Source of the DNA: Whitmania pigra
Lineage: Eukaryota; Annelida; Clitellata; Hirudinida; Haemopidae
Length of the DNA: 64,000 nucleotides
Reading direction: 5' to 3'
NCBI GenBank assembly: GCA_021613335.1
Contig: JAJTWR010000458.1
Location: 1,385,001 to 1,449,000, forward strand
In this document: in pieces, positions 1 through 18,719 of the stretch
Layout: every line of letters starts with the position of its first letter
Position numbering within the stretch: position 1 is the stretch's first letter
The notes under the pieces: generated by a model
Databases searched by the model: none
What the model was told of the DNA's origin: nothing
The model's input: only the letters and a program-made list of their open reading frames with translations
Translations under genes and position numbers: made by a program

Positions 1-136
1 AAACAAATAAATATCTTAAAGATGTCGAGAAATCATATTGTTTTCTTAACATTTATTTTAATTAGAATTAATTAAACGAATTAATTATCATTTACAAAAT
101 AATCAAATATGAAATCGAAATTTTGCTTCCACTCAC

Positions 137-2136
<2,000 letters not shown>

Positions 2137-2149
2137 GTTTGAAATCTGC

Positions 2150-4690
2150 AAATTAAACACACATGAGGTCATCCATCCATTCATTCATTCTTTCAGGTCA
2201 GTTTTAGCTTCAATTGTTTCGGTACAAGATGATACTTGCCAGTGAAAATGGCCTGATACTTACTCCCACACAGAAGATGATAACGCCTACAGATGATGTA
2301 TGTCCGATAAGATAAGGCCTAATATGCATATTTACACCAAGATTGATAAGGAAATGAATATATGAATATATGATTAGCAAGATGTTGAGTCGGAGAGAGA
2401 GAGAGAGTAAAGGTGAGAGTGACTGAAAGGTTGAGAAACGAAAGATGAGCCGAAAATTTCTGTCCATCGATACCGTGGTAAACCCCAAAAAGTGAGCAGC
2501 CAACAACAATTCCATGCTAGCATGACAACAATGTCGTCCGCAAACAACTGTTGAGGTTGAACGACAACAACAGCCACAATAATAATGTTTTCTTAAGTAG
2601 CATTATTTTTTCTTAAACATGCGATAATTAAATGCATTAATTAGTCAAAAATTATGCTGCACATTTGAAATTATAATTTTCTCTCATGCTAACAAAATGG
2701 AATAATAATAATATTGGCTAAGTCCTACAAAGTCCTTCATTGAGAGAATTATAATTTATTATGTATAATAGAGAATTATTATCTCAATGGTGTTGAAAAT
2801 AATAATAATAATAATAATTTTAATCGTTGCCTTGGCGTTAGCTTGCTATAAATTGAACGCCTCAATCTTAATAGAACTAAAAATAATTGCATTCAGTGAA
2901 GTTTATAAAATTGAAGCGCTTGAAATTGAAAGTTAAAGCAATTTTTGAATTGAAAATTTAAAGCAACCGTTCGAAACTGGACGCTTAATGAGCAACTCAC
3001 GAAATTATTGGTTTTTCTTCCACGTTTCGTCAAGAAAACGACTTTATACCCTCGTTTGACAACAGGATTTACAATTCTCCAACAATTACAACCATATTTC
3101 TAGCATTTAACAAGAATAAATACGAGAACGTCAGTAGGAAAGCTTCATTGATAAATTTCTCACTAGTAAGAGTACTACAAGGTACTACAAATGCTGCGCG
3201 AGGGGAATTTTATGAATGAAACGTGCATCGAGCCAGTGGTCGCTTGCTTGTTTGTTGGATTGTACGCTCTGTTCGTGGGGGAGGTCACTTGTACGAGTCT
3301 TCATTCACAATCTTTCTGTCGTCGAACAAACAACAACTTTTGTATCTCATTAGAATACGATTGCAATATCTTTTATCAGTCATTCAAAAAGCTCCAAATC
3401 GTTTTCTTCTCGTAATATTTTCTTCTTAAGCTTTTAGGAAGCGATTTATATTCAATTATTAATCTTAAATACGTCTTAAAAGTGGAAATTAACAAATAAA
3501 CGTCTCATTGGTTCCTAAACAAATCTCTAATCTCTGAATATTAATAATTGGATATTAAATCATAATCTTCATGTTCAATAAATTTCATCGGGAACACATA
3601 TTGACATCTGCGTTACCACTCTTGGTTAAAAGTTATTGGTTAAAAGTTATCAGCTTAATTTTCTCTCGTCAGCGCCAAAACAACATGCTCCTTGTAAGCG
3701 CTAAACGAGCACTCATTAAGAGTTACTTGGCGCCAACAACGCCCCCGCGAAAGTCAAAGCAACCTCAATGGAGAGATTAATGGAAGGATTAATGGCTCCA
3801 ACTTAACGAACGTTTCAATACTCTCAGGAAAGGCTAAATTTAGAAGCATCCATTCGAGAACATCGTGTACCGGAAGACGATGATGGTGATGATGACGATG
3901 ACGATGATTCAGAAGACTTTTGCTCAAGAAAAAAAACCCGAGAAGGCAGGCAGGACACGAAATTTGGGGGGGGGGCAGGGAAGGCAGTGGCAACGGGGTT
4001 TTAGACCAGATGCAAAAAAAGATCATCCCCCATGTTTTACGAGGGTTCGCCCCCCTAAATTTTGGCTAGAAGCACAAAAGGTCGCGCGAGGGTTTTCCCC
4101 CTTGTAAAAAGCTGAAATCACGTCCCCGGGGGCAGAGGAAAAAATTGTTGTTACACTTCAATATTGTTATATTTTTAATATTTGTTATTATTTGATATTG
4201 TTTGTCATCATTTTATATATTTGTCACTGCAATTATTGATATTATTAATTTTCGTATAACAATATTATAAATAAATGTTGTTGTTGCAGTTGCATTGAAT
4301 TTATCATTTGCGCTCAATTGACGAGTTCATAGAAATGATTCAAGAAACGCAAAAACATCCTCCGATGACGAATGAATTCATCCAACAATCATTTGTTTTT
4401 CATAAAAAAAACAGAAATATTATTTTTATTCTTTATATTATTTATATTCACGTAGCTGCTGTTGTCGTGGTAATTGTCGTGTTGTTATTGTGGTTACTCT
4501 TTTGCGTGGGCGATAATGATTCGTCATCTATGATGACCTCTCCCACATGGATGGATGGATGGATGGATGAAAGGCTTCATTTTTTTCTCACATTCATTTT
4601 TGTAAATCTACTTGCACTTCCGAAATGTCGCCAACGAATTAAAATATATCACTATCATCGGTATCGCTATAATTACTATCATCAGCAGCA
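2150..4690. other. No gene recognised
   Basis: AT-rich non-coding sequence upstream of the phosphatase. It holds a short GA run near 2394-2408, several short unrelated ORFs without family resemblance, and the element remnant described at 3951-4132. The longest ORF, near 4308, ends in CAT microsatellite and is not credible as a protein. Confidence 0.6.
3951..4132. mobile_element. Degenerate poly-G MITE-like element (copy 1)
   Basis: It begins GCAGGACACGAAATTT followed by a run of ten G and ends AAAAAGCTGAAATCACGTCC. The same start (AATTT plus a long G run) and the same end (AAAAAGCTGAAGTGACGTC) occur at 20559-20696, so the two are copies of one short non-autonomous family. The terminal sequences are weakly inverted. 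No target duplication is clear for this copy. Confidence 0.5.
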
Positions 4691-4692
4691 GT

Positions 4693-4745
4693 GTATCATC
4701 ATCATCATCATCATCATCATTATCATCATCATCATCATCATCATT

Positions 4746-4836
<91 letters not shown>

Positions 4837-4925
4837 ATCATCATCATCATCGTCATCATCATCATCATCATCATATCATCATCATCATCATCATCAATCA
4901 TCATCATCATCATCATCATCAAAGA
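4693..4925. repeat. (CAT)n microsatellite
   Basis: About 230 bp of ATC/CAT triplets with a few interruptions. The ORFs read through it are poly-His, poly-Ser, poly-Ile or poly-Asp and are artefacts of the repeat. Confidence 0.97.
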
Positions 4926-5129
4926 TGAGTGAATGATTCATCGCAAGCAGGTGCGCCTATGTTTTCATCGACTGCTACCCACCTCAGTCTCCTTCATCAT
5001 CATCATCATCGTCTCCTTTCATCTTTGTCATCATCATCATCACTAGATGACTCAGGAGGAGTCAGCTGTGGACTCAAGGATGAAACGTTCGACAAATTCG
5101 ACAACTCCAGATTCAATTAGTTTCAATTG

Positions 5130-5540
5130 TTTAAAATTATTTTTAGATTTATAACCTGGTAACAATTGTCTTTAACCATGTAATTATATATGACAATTTA
5201 ATGCATCTAATTTGAATCTTAATTTATTGTTCTTAAAGATGAATATTAACCTAATTATAGGACCTAATTTATTCCAGAAATACCATACAAATGAAAATAT
5301 TTTGTATTCAAAGTTGACATTTTGTTAATTACGATATCATGTTATGTAAAATGTTATTGTTGAAACCTAGACAATATTTGTCGAAACAAATTATTTAGTT
5401 GATCTATTTATTTATTTATTTATTTGCTAATTTATTAATTCGATCGCACGAAACAAAATTGTTTTTTTCATTCAATTAGTGATTATTTCACATCGATCTC
5501 AAAGCAAGGAGAAATAAAAATGGATGCCGATGACAACGAC
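5130..5540. other. AT-rich spacer, nothing recognised
   Basis: Low-GC sequence between two microsatellites with no ORF, RNA gene or element that I can identify. A short TTTA run lies near 5405-5425. Confidence 0.6.
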
Positions 5541-5544
5541 GACG

Positions 5545-6900
<1,356 letters not shown>

Positions 6901-6909
6901 CTGTAGCTG

Positions 6910-8470
6910 CCAAAGATCCGCCCACGCCTGACCTTTGCATGCAGAAGGTTACAAATCTTTGCGGTGCTGATATCATCATCATCATTACCGATGAGCTTCA
7001 TTATTATCATAACCATCATGTATTAACATTATCAACGTGACATTTGGATGAGAATCTCAATAAGAAATTATTTGGGTTCCAATACCGAATTGATTAACTG
7101 GATTCACTTTGCATAATTAGGTCTCAAATAAGTGTTCTCGCTAACTTTCAAATATGATATGTAAAAATATAAACAACGCATATTATTATTTATATTTTTA
7201 TATTTATGTTTTTATTAAATAAGTTTTAAAGTATTAAACGTTCAGTTATGAATTTTAAATGCGTCGCAGACATGAGAAGCCCGATTTGCAACTGCTTTTG
7301 GAAAAACAGGTCGAAAACTTCAACCTTGGAAGATTTAAATGGGAGTTGATTGGATGTGCACACCTGTTGCGTCAAGGTGTTGTCTCAACTTAATTGGATT
7401 CAGGTAGCGAGTCAATATGCCATGCGCTACGGATACGAAGGTGAATGGGGTAATGATAATAATATTAATGCTTCAATAATAAGTAGCATTGTCACTTGAT
7501 TTGATATTTCAAAGAAGCTACATTTATATTTGAATTACGACTGTTGCCATTACTGCCGAACGAGAGAAAGCGGATGACTTACAATTACAATTAGATACAG
7601 TTCCGACTTAAATAGTTACTTCAATTAAACCAAAATTATTTTATTACAATCATCCAATTCAAAAGTTTTAAGAACTAAAGCTTACGACTCCCCGATGCAA
7701 CACCACGAAACAAGAACGACTCAGCACCTGATCGGTCCATTCTCCTTCAATCCACAAAGCATCCCTGACATAATGGGAATTGGCATAATACCACTTTGGC
7801 ATGTAATTTCAAAAAAAAAATACTAAACAACGCTTGCTTTGGACCCCAAGTTCACTACAAACTCAATGAATGATTCAATCAAGACTTTCTTCAACATGAA
7901 CAACTTATCAAATGGCAGAGTTTGACAACATTTTTATTACCAAAATTTAAACCAACTTGTTGCAAAAAATGAGAACTTTTTAAAACCAAATGAATCAATA
8001 GAAAAAAATTGAAGGACAATTAATTAATAAATTAATAAATCGTACAGCATAGCAGGTCTGGGCAGATGACAACGTTAGTGACGTTTGTAAGAACATTTGC
8101 TTTGCATGATAAGTGACCATTTGTAAAGAGAAACAATGCTCTTGGAAGAAAAACGATAAGAATCGAATAAATGAATTTTAATTACTTACATCAAAAGCAT
8201 CCAAATTCCCCAAAATAAGCACAATTTGCCTGATGTCGACGATGATGATGACGACGACGACGACGATGGTGGTGATGATGACAGCGATGATGGCAACGAT
8301 AGTTATGATGGCAACCTCATATCACAGCATCCCAAAAAAGTTAAGAATTGGAAGAGTAAAGGATGAATAAAGGAAAGCCAGTGTTACATCAACACGCTGA
8401 ATCTATCGCCAGTTGAAAAAATCAAATGATGACCAGCAATCCAGCTCAGAATCGAATGCATGACCAACTA
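6910..8470. other. No gene recognised
   Basis: AT-rich sequence with no ORF of note. A short GAC/GAT/GGT-rich stretch lies at 8235-8310. It probably lies between the 3' end of the KCMF1-like gene and the phosphatase promoter. Confidence 0.55.
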
Positions 8471-8830
8471 ATACAATTTGAACTGCTCTGACAAAAATTG
8501 TGACACTGCCGATTCACGTCGCAAGATGCAGCGGAACGGGATGCCTTTGGAAAAGTTCAGATATAGAAACCTCAACAGCTTCGGTAGCAGAATCCGTCCG
8601 CCGAATAAGAAATACCGTTCCATCGCTCCTGCGAAAGATGGACTCGTCGTCGACAATTCCACGAATCCAGCAGAGGTTCGGGGGTTGCTCTCCGAGGGCG
8701 ATCGCGTCGAGAAACCGTCGGCAATTGAACGGGGGACGAACGAACTCGGCGTCCCGAGAATCGAAGCAAGGCAAGAAGTTAAAGTTTATGAAAAATCCTA
8801 GCTCAACCGTGGACACCATGCTCTAACATT
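8470..8830. other. GC-richer patch with overlapping ORFs on both strands
   Basis: This about 350-bp patch is clearly richer in CG dinucleotides than its surroundings. It is open in two plus frames (107 and 108 codons) and one minus frame (101 codons). None resembles a family I know. It could be an untranslated or coding exon, or a remnant of an inserted element. Strand and function are undecided. Confidence 0.3.
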
Positions 8831-9036
8831 TCATTATCACAGGTCAAAGTAAAGGAAGAAGCACATACTTCGAACTAATGTAAAAATTAAGTCATCCATG
8901 TTGCAACGCAGAAGTTAGCGAAACCAGAAGAGACGGGGATGGGTACATTCACCTGAAAGCAACCGTATCATCATTATCACCATCATTTTATCATCAACAC
9001 ATCCGTAGCCAGAGGCTACCATCATCATCATCCTCA

Positions 9037-12000
9037 TCATCGAAAACTCGTTTTATCTTTCTGAGACAAGATGCTTTTATTCCTCGTGGCATTGCAGGAA
9101 GGTTTGTTGTTTCTAGAAGTTTCGGAGGCAGCAAGGCCGTTGGTGCCCGAAGAACTGCCCACGACGGGACTCGGAATCGAGACGGCAGCCTGATTCGCAG
9201 CATTCGAATTGTTGCCGGGGTTGTTCGGGTGGGTGGTGCTTCCCGATCCCCCGATGGAAGATCTGCCTGGCTTGAGCGGGGGAAGCTGAGCAGAACTGAT
9301 TTGTCTGCTCGCTTTCTGCTGGGTTAAGCCTCTGTTGATGAGGGATGGATTCTTGGCACCCGTCGGGTTGCCCGACTGCATCTGCAACGAGGAAGAAGTC
9401 GGTGCCAACCTGTGCTTTTTAAGGGGGGCGTTCGTAAATTGAGATTTCACTGCCGTTTTGCCCAATGGTTGATTGTCACTTCTGGCTTGCCTGACTTGAG
9501 ATTGAGGCGGAACTGTTGAGACGCCTTCCGAGCCGTCGGACTCGTCAATCGGGAGACCGGAATTGGTGGCCGGAGAAAGACATGCAGACGGTGACGAGAA
9601 GTCGGAAAGATTGGAACTCGAAGAAACGTTCGAAGAGTTCTTGCCCGATCTTTTCTTCCCGTTCGGGACTTCCCGATGAGAAGACAAAAGCGAGGAGGAC
9701 GACGACGCCTTCGAAGACGACGACACGAAACCGGAACTCGCCCTCCTGGCGTCGGGCTTCCGAGCCGGAAGGTTGACGGTCGCAACGTTGCCGAACGAAT
9801 TACGAGAGGTGGCGTTGTAAGACCTGTCTTTCGGTCGGGCCCCGTAATTGTTCTGAGCAGGCTGGTGGACGATCGAATCGGAGTGGTTGCTGAGATCAAG
9901 GTGCTGTCCTTCTGTCAAGGAATCACCAGCTTGCTGGCCATCACTTCTGGACAATTTCATCTCTGATGGGATTGTGGTGTGATGGGATATGCTTTCAGAT
10001 TCATTGGATTCGTCGAAGCCTTTGCTCTGAATGTTGTTCACATTCTCGCTCGACACGACGGAATCAGAATTCAACAGAGACTGCTCTGAGCTGTTTCGTA
10101 ATACCTCAGACTCTGTGACCTTCATCTCAGCAGGCAAGTGATCTTTGTTACAGACCAATTTATCACTTTTAGTCTGTTTGCCAACTTCTTGGTGCTTCTG
10201 ATTTGTCCTTTGAGCATCACCCTTTGTCTTGGCTTGCTTGTTTCCATCCTTCATAGCTTTTGTGTTCATCCTTTCACTGTTCTCTCCTTCCTTGTCTTTG
10301 GTTTCTTTTGGAAGAGCTTTAGTTTCTGGAGCACATACGGCAAGCGATTCCTCAAGTATGGAAAGAGCATTGAGAGCTTCGAAAAACAATTCCTGAACAA
10401 ATAGGCCTTCATTTGCTCTGATTTCACCTTGACCTTGTTGTGTGTCGTGATAATCTTGCCAACTACAAGTAGAATAACAAAGTATGACCATCTATATTAC
10501 CTTTTTTAAGCCCTTCAAGTTATGCTGTTGCAGTGTGTAAATACACCATTACTTAATTATTATTATTAAAATTATTATTATTATAACATTATAAGTTAAT
10601 TACCATTGTGTGAGCATTTATCACCTCAAACATGATGGGAGCACCTTTATGTTAGAGTAATGTCAGTAAAGTGTCATAAATTTTGAATAAAAGTGAACAA
10701 AGATCTTAAGTAAAAATGTTGTTTCAACTTACAAATTAGTGCCAAGCAGGAATTTATCCTTGTCCTCGTTCGAATGTTTGTTTTTGGTTGTTGTCGTCGT
10801 CGTTGCTGTTTTCAGTATTTCTTTTTCTGACTGCTTCATCAACTGAGCTTTGGACTTGTCGCCAGTCATTATGAGCTTCAAGACGTTCCTCTCTCTGGCA
10901 TTTCTCAGGCCTTCGCATATTCTGGCCGCTCTATCTTCGACATCGTCGACTTCGTCATCGTCCTCCTCTTCCTCTTCCTCGTATTCATCTTCGTCTTCCC
11001 CGTCGAACAATTCGTATCCTGCCGCATCGTCGTAGAACTCGTCGTAGCGATCGAAGTCCGCCTCTTGCTCTGTCAGGTAGTCCATGGCGTCGTAGTCAAA
11101 AGCTTGGGCCCAGAGCTCGGAGCTGTCGGACGTCCGTTGCTTCTTGTCGGGCTTCCTTTCTTTGTTTCTGTCCGACTGAGCTCCTTCCAATTTCCTGAAA
11201 TGTTTCCAGAACCATTCAGTCTAATAGTCTAATAGAAAATCTAACTTTCAATAAGGACTTGATTCTTGAATAAGTACAATGGCAAAAAAATATTTTGAAA
11301 GTTTTGTTTATTATACTGATTAATGCACAAATACAAAAATATACAATAAGCTAACAAAATGGAAGAGAAAGTACACAAATGATTCTAAATGTCAGACCCT
11401 GTGTTTTGGGAGTTGTATTTTGCATTTGCGTTGTTTGTTCTGCCAGTTGCATCCTGTCTTCTCCTCAGGTTCATGTAGGTCAGTAATTCAGCTGCGAAGA
11501 ATGCACAAGTACATGTTAACACTTTGTTAGATTTTTGTAAGATTCTTATTGTTAAAAAAAAATTATAGATTTATAAATATCCATTGATTAGATGTTTCTG
11601 TGCAGCTGAATAAATCTGCAGTGAGTCCTGATTGCAATCATAAATAATAATAAAGTCAGGAGAACAACAATAAAAGTGAAAACTAAATTGTTGAAATATT
11701 TTTTATTTGTAAATATCAAAATCCGCAAAACAAGACCAATTTGATTAAAAATTTCATTTGACTCATTACCAACTACAATGTGATTTTAAACAATATTCAC
11801 ACATACAAATTTGTTTAACGAATCATTGGTTTTATTTATTTTTTTTTTAAGGAGGAAAATGCAAATAACATTGCTGATTAAAATTAATGAATAAAATATT
11901 GTTATTATAGTCATTATTATTATTATTGTTATTATTATTATTATTATTGTTATTATTATTATTATTATTATTAATATTATTATTAGAAGATCAAAAACAT

Positions 12001-14758
12001 ACTGGCAATGCTGGAATCTCTGAGGAAGTTGGAAGCCATGCAGTCGTCCAAAAGATCGTCGAAGTGCTGCCGAAGGTTGGCTGTGGGTTCGGCCCTTCTG
12101 CCACCCACAACAACGCCTCCTCCCCGAGTCATCTTTAAGCCCTGACCACGGGACTGAGCATTCCTCTTGATTCTCTGAGAAGCATGGTCTTGAGAGGGAA
12201 GAAAGGGACCGACATCCCAATTGTCGCCACCGCTCGGGAAGACTCTCGACCTTCCCCCCGAAAGAAGGTCATTCGTTCTCTGCCTGGACCCCTGACCTCG
12301 GTTAAGCCTCATGGCATTCCTCCTTATGAGGCCCGTTCTGCTCGTCGAAGCAAACGAATCCTCCATTGAAGCGACACTCCTCAATTGAACTTCATTCCTG
12401 TCGGATAGCTGCATGGGCTCGAGGGTATTCACTGGAGCCACATCAATGCCCCTGGAATTCGAATTCAGCTTCGAGTCGCCTGCCCCGACCTCCGACGGGG
12501 CATTCTGGTTGGGATTGTCGCCCTCTTCTCCGAAAGTGAAAGGTTCCCCCTCGATGTTAAGGAATGTTATCGTTTTCCGGACGGCATAACCGTCCCCTCC
12601 CGGGCCTATCTCGTTGGAGGTTTCATTCTGGTTGCTGTTCTCCAAGAGCGGCCTCTTCTGGCCTGCCAAAGGAAACTTATTGCCCAGCTTGTGTTGGAGG
12701 TAAACAGACGAAACACCACCATTAAGGAAAGTAATTCTTAAGCAACCGTCCACAAAAATTAAACAAATGCAACTCTAATGCTTTCTCTTTCTTACAATTA
12801 TAGCTTCAGGATGCTTCATCCTGCTTGAGGGAAAATGTAGTATTTCTATTGCTTAATCACAACAATAACATCTCTTGAAATTATCTATGCAATACGTAAT
12901 TCTAGTCTGAGCCATTAACTGAAATTAGCTCAATAAAAATTCAGAATGAGTAATCAAAGGATATATTTTCACCAGGCATTTCATGGGGATCATCATAGTC
13001 ATCATCGTCGTCATCGTCGTCATCATCATTTTGATCATCGTCGTCGTCGTCGTCGTCATCATCGTCGTAGTAGGGCATCAGCTGATGGTAAACACAAAGA
13101 TGCTGCAGGATGTTCTTGCCATGAAACTCAGCTTCCTTGGAGATGTTCTCGAATCCACAAAGACACAGCGGACACAACTGAAACGACAAGTCAGCAATAA
13201 TTAAGACTTATTAATTAATTAATTTTTAATCAAATCTATGGTGATGATGATGATTAATATTATTGTTATTATTATCGTTGTCATTATCATTATTATTATG
13301 ACTGGATGAGTTAAAACTTATTATACTAATATCCTCAAGGAACTGTTTCAAGAGCAAGTTTTGGACGAGATATTTTGAGGCAGAGATCCGATCATAAAAT
13401 ATCTAAGCTAGGCATGTACAAAGCCAGTAATAAAATTTGTTATGAAGCCCTTTTAACCAACACTGAAGTATAGCAAAAAATTATATATTGTCCTAATTCA
13501 ATGGTAATTGCATAACATTTGTTGAGGCGAATAATATCTTCTAACCATTGAGGCCATGTTATTCAACGAAACAGCTCAAATGCTTAAAAAAGTCTGATCT
13601 ACCTATCTCAATGTCATTAGAGCAGACAAGCCTCGTTTAGTTAGACTCTCCAATCATGGCCATTCAAAATTCCAAAATTTTACTATTTAAATTAATTAAG
13701 GTTACACAAAACAAGCAATTATAATAAATGTTGGCACCGATATCAACTCGAATCTCAATAATCAGGTACTCAGAGTGTGAGCTCGCAAGAATAATTTGCA
13801 TTAAATAGGCATTGCTTTGCATGCACATCATGTAAAGGCATGACTCACCTCTATCAACAATAACAAAATAAAAATAGCAAAACCTTCCCAACCATCTTGG
13901 TAGAAGGAGACCTAAAGTTGTCAGGTGATCCAAATAAGAATGTCATTTCTAATTTTGAAAGTTACAGGTCCCAAAAAAACAAATATCTCCAAAAATACAC
14001 TGTAGAGATGAAAAGAAATATTTTTGCAATTTCTGCCTGACCACTTTGTTTGAGCTTTTGGAGTGGTGTTGTCGGATCATGTGCTCGACGAGATCAGAAC
14101 TGGAAAGACCTTTTTCTCCACAGCAGGGGCATGTTATTGGTTGATCTTTTATTAAGGCAGGAAGACTCTTCCTTTGGGCTCCACCATAAAATAATTCTTC
14201 AAAGTCAAATGTTTAATTGTTAAGATAACTAGAAATGATGAATTATGTTATTTACCTCCCCTGGTAATTATAACCAAAAACTTAGATAATGTGAGAGAAT
14301 GCTTTTCAAGTACAGAAATGTTTTAATGTAAAGCAGTCCCAAATATTAATCTAGACTCACTAAACTTTCCAGAAATGCAAAATAGTATTTGTAAAACATT
14401 TTTTAATTAAATAGTTACCAAGATCAGACTTTGACATCACTTGTTGAACAGGGTGATTAGATTTGTGATTGTTAATTTCTTCCCTTTCATTGTAACAGTT
14501 TTTACAGAATACTTCACCACAACTCAAGCAAACAAATCGTGTGGTTCTGTTATTGCCCTTTCCACATTTACAGCACTGAACGCCTTAGAAAAATTTAAAA
14601 AACAATTCCTTGATTTTATCCTGACATTACACAGAATGTTGCTTGTGAAATAAATGCGGGAAGAGTTAATAAAAATAAACTTTCGTTTATCTAGACTGGA
14701 AAGTACTGACAACTGCTGACAATTAAAACATAATATACCAACTTTTACGACGCTCCAT
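9037..14758 (-). CDS. KCMF1: KCMF1-like ZZ and C2H2 zinc-finger protein (putative E3 ubiquitin ligase)
   Basis: Eight exons join in frame: 14758-14743, 14583-14419, 14196-14042, 13177-12973, 12662-12003, 11491-11398, 11194-10733, 10462-9037 (3183 nt, 1060 aa). The N-terminus MERRKSVQCCKCGKGNN starts a ZZ finger (Cys pairs, then HKSNHP). HPVQQVMSKSDLELFYGG aligns with the KCMF1 region that ends LYYGG. Two further fingers follow (TCPCCGEKG..HMIRQH and LCPLCLCGFEN..HLCVYH), the order found in KCMF1. Later SSIATELLTYMNLRRRQD matches the KCMF1 IAELLSQ helix, and ANEGLFVQELFFEAL matches its LFVQELL motif. Human KCMF1 is about 381 aa; this protein is nearly three times longer, through an Asp run in exon 4, acidic stretches in exon 7 and a roughly 400-residue Ser/Asn-rich tail. 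In other animals KCMF1 acts with UBR4 in ubiquitylation; here that is inferred. The exon 4/5 junction rests on a GGCAG acceptor chosen because it alone keeps frame. Confidence 0.83.
11302..11316 (-). terminator. Possible alternative polyadenylation signal
   Basis: An AATAAA hexamer on the minus strand lies about 85 bp beyond 11398, where the KCMF1-like exon reads into a stop if its GTCTGA donor is not used. It could serve a short isoform ending shortly after the IATELLTYMNLRRR helix. The donor is weak, which makes intron retention plausible. Confidence 0.25.
11912..11984. repeat. (ATT)n microsatellite in KCMF1-like intron
   Basis: About 70 bp of ATT triplets directly beside the donor of the 12662-12003 exon. 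Confidence 0.9.
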
Positions 14759-15345
14759 AAGGTTGCAAATATTTTATATCACAAACTAAGTTTATAAAGT
14801 TAAACTTGGGAAAAAACCCTCATAAGAAGTGATAAACATATAGTACGACCACCACCTCCGCAAACATGGCCTCTGTTGTTCGTCTTCGCAAATGTATACT
14901 TAATAATTAATGATATATAAAAAATTATTTTTTATCAACGCATAAACTGATGTTTTATTTAATACTACATCACGATTTCAGTATATTCTTTTAGTGTATG
15001 ATCTGATTAACCTTATTTCGTCCAATATAGTCACCATAATAAACTTTTATTTTTCATTTATAGTAAACATCTAAATCATTTATCCGATTTATTAACGACA
15101 ATATTTTTTTATGTTAGGCTTACCAAAGGCACACCCCATTTTCGCAGGTGATCTAACCAAGAAATTGAGCTTTTACCACAGAAGCGAATCTACACATCAC
15201 CATTTTGTCAAGTAACCGACGACACTTTTCCTAACGATTAGTCCCATTAAATTGACTTTGCCCAAAACAAAGATCGTTTCCACCAAGTACCACCAAGGCC
15301 AAATTAAACCTAACTACCTTCGTAGCTATTCCAAACAATGTTTTT

Positions 15346-15351
15346 TTTATT
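15346..15351 (-). terminator. Polyadenylation signal for PSMC1
   Basis: AATAAA on the minus strand, about 105 bp beyond the PSMC1 stop codon, at a normal distance for a 3' end. Confidence 0.5.
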
Positions 15352-15453
15352 AAATCTTCAAAATGTCATAGTCACAACAGACACAAATGAAGTTTTCCAC
15401 AACTCCAGCAGGAAATTGGCTCCTGATAACCCTAAACGCTATGTAATCTCTAT

Positions 15454-17986
<2,533 letters not shown>

Positions 17987-18719
17987 TTTCTAAACAACGC
18001 CGGATACGTGAAAACAGAGACGAGAACTAAAAGTGAATATATCGTTGACTGTTAGCACTTCTTAAACTATCTGGTTTTGGTAACTAAAAGTTATAAATAT
18101 CACTTTGCAAAAATTTATATTAAGTTTGCATTTTTCAATTTTACGTTTTTATATTATATTAAAATATTCTCATGCATAAAATGAGTTTTAATAGAATTTG
18201 TACGGTCTTTCCCAAACAATTTAAAGCTGGATTTTGCCTATGCATTCTATATATTAAAATCTAGTATTCTATTTAAAAATGTATATGCTACAACAAACGA
18301 CACCTTAAAAAAGTTATTTCACTCCTTGGGAAATTTATTATACAATCACTTCCTGATTTTGTTTACCTGGATAAAAATAATTGACTTTGTATTACTTGGG
18401 TCAGTCATTTTTTTTACTTTTTGCAATAATAATAATATGTGCATTAAAATATGAAAACATGGAAACATATTAGACGTAGTCTCAGCTGAAAGGAGCATTT
18501 TAAAACACGATAGCATAAGTGAAGGCCTTAAAGCAATTTGTAGATTTCTACCATTTTTTCCAACCATTCATTTACAGTTGGTAACATTCACCTAAGGTAA
18601 ATTACCTCAAGATTGGACGAAAACATTCAGAATTCTCCGTATGATCAATATCGCACTTCAGTTTATTCATCACTGCTCGAAAGGATTTGTAATGCCCATA
18701 GTATGCCCATTGTAACAAT

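Noticed and set aside
3191..3429. Two overlapping plus ORFs of 68-74 codons.
   Set aside because: No family resemblance, no splice or promoter context, within the length expected by chance.
4608..4936. Several ORFs on both strands with poly-Ile, poly-Ser, poly-His or poly-Asp.
   Set aside because: Products of the CAT array; no supporting non-repeat sequence.
9447..9966. ORFs of 86-150 codons in other frames, such as 9899-9447 and 9676-9966.
   Set aside because: Shadows of the GC-richer last exon of the KCMF1-like gene, whose frame continues the upstream exons.
12941..13204. Plus-strand His/Arg-rich and Ile/Val-rich ORFs.
   Set aside because: Antisense shadows of the KCMF1-like zinc-finger exon and its Asp run.
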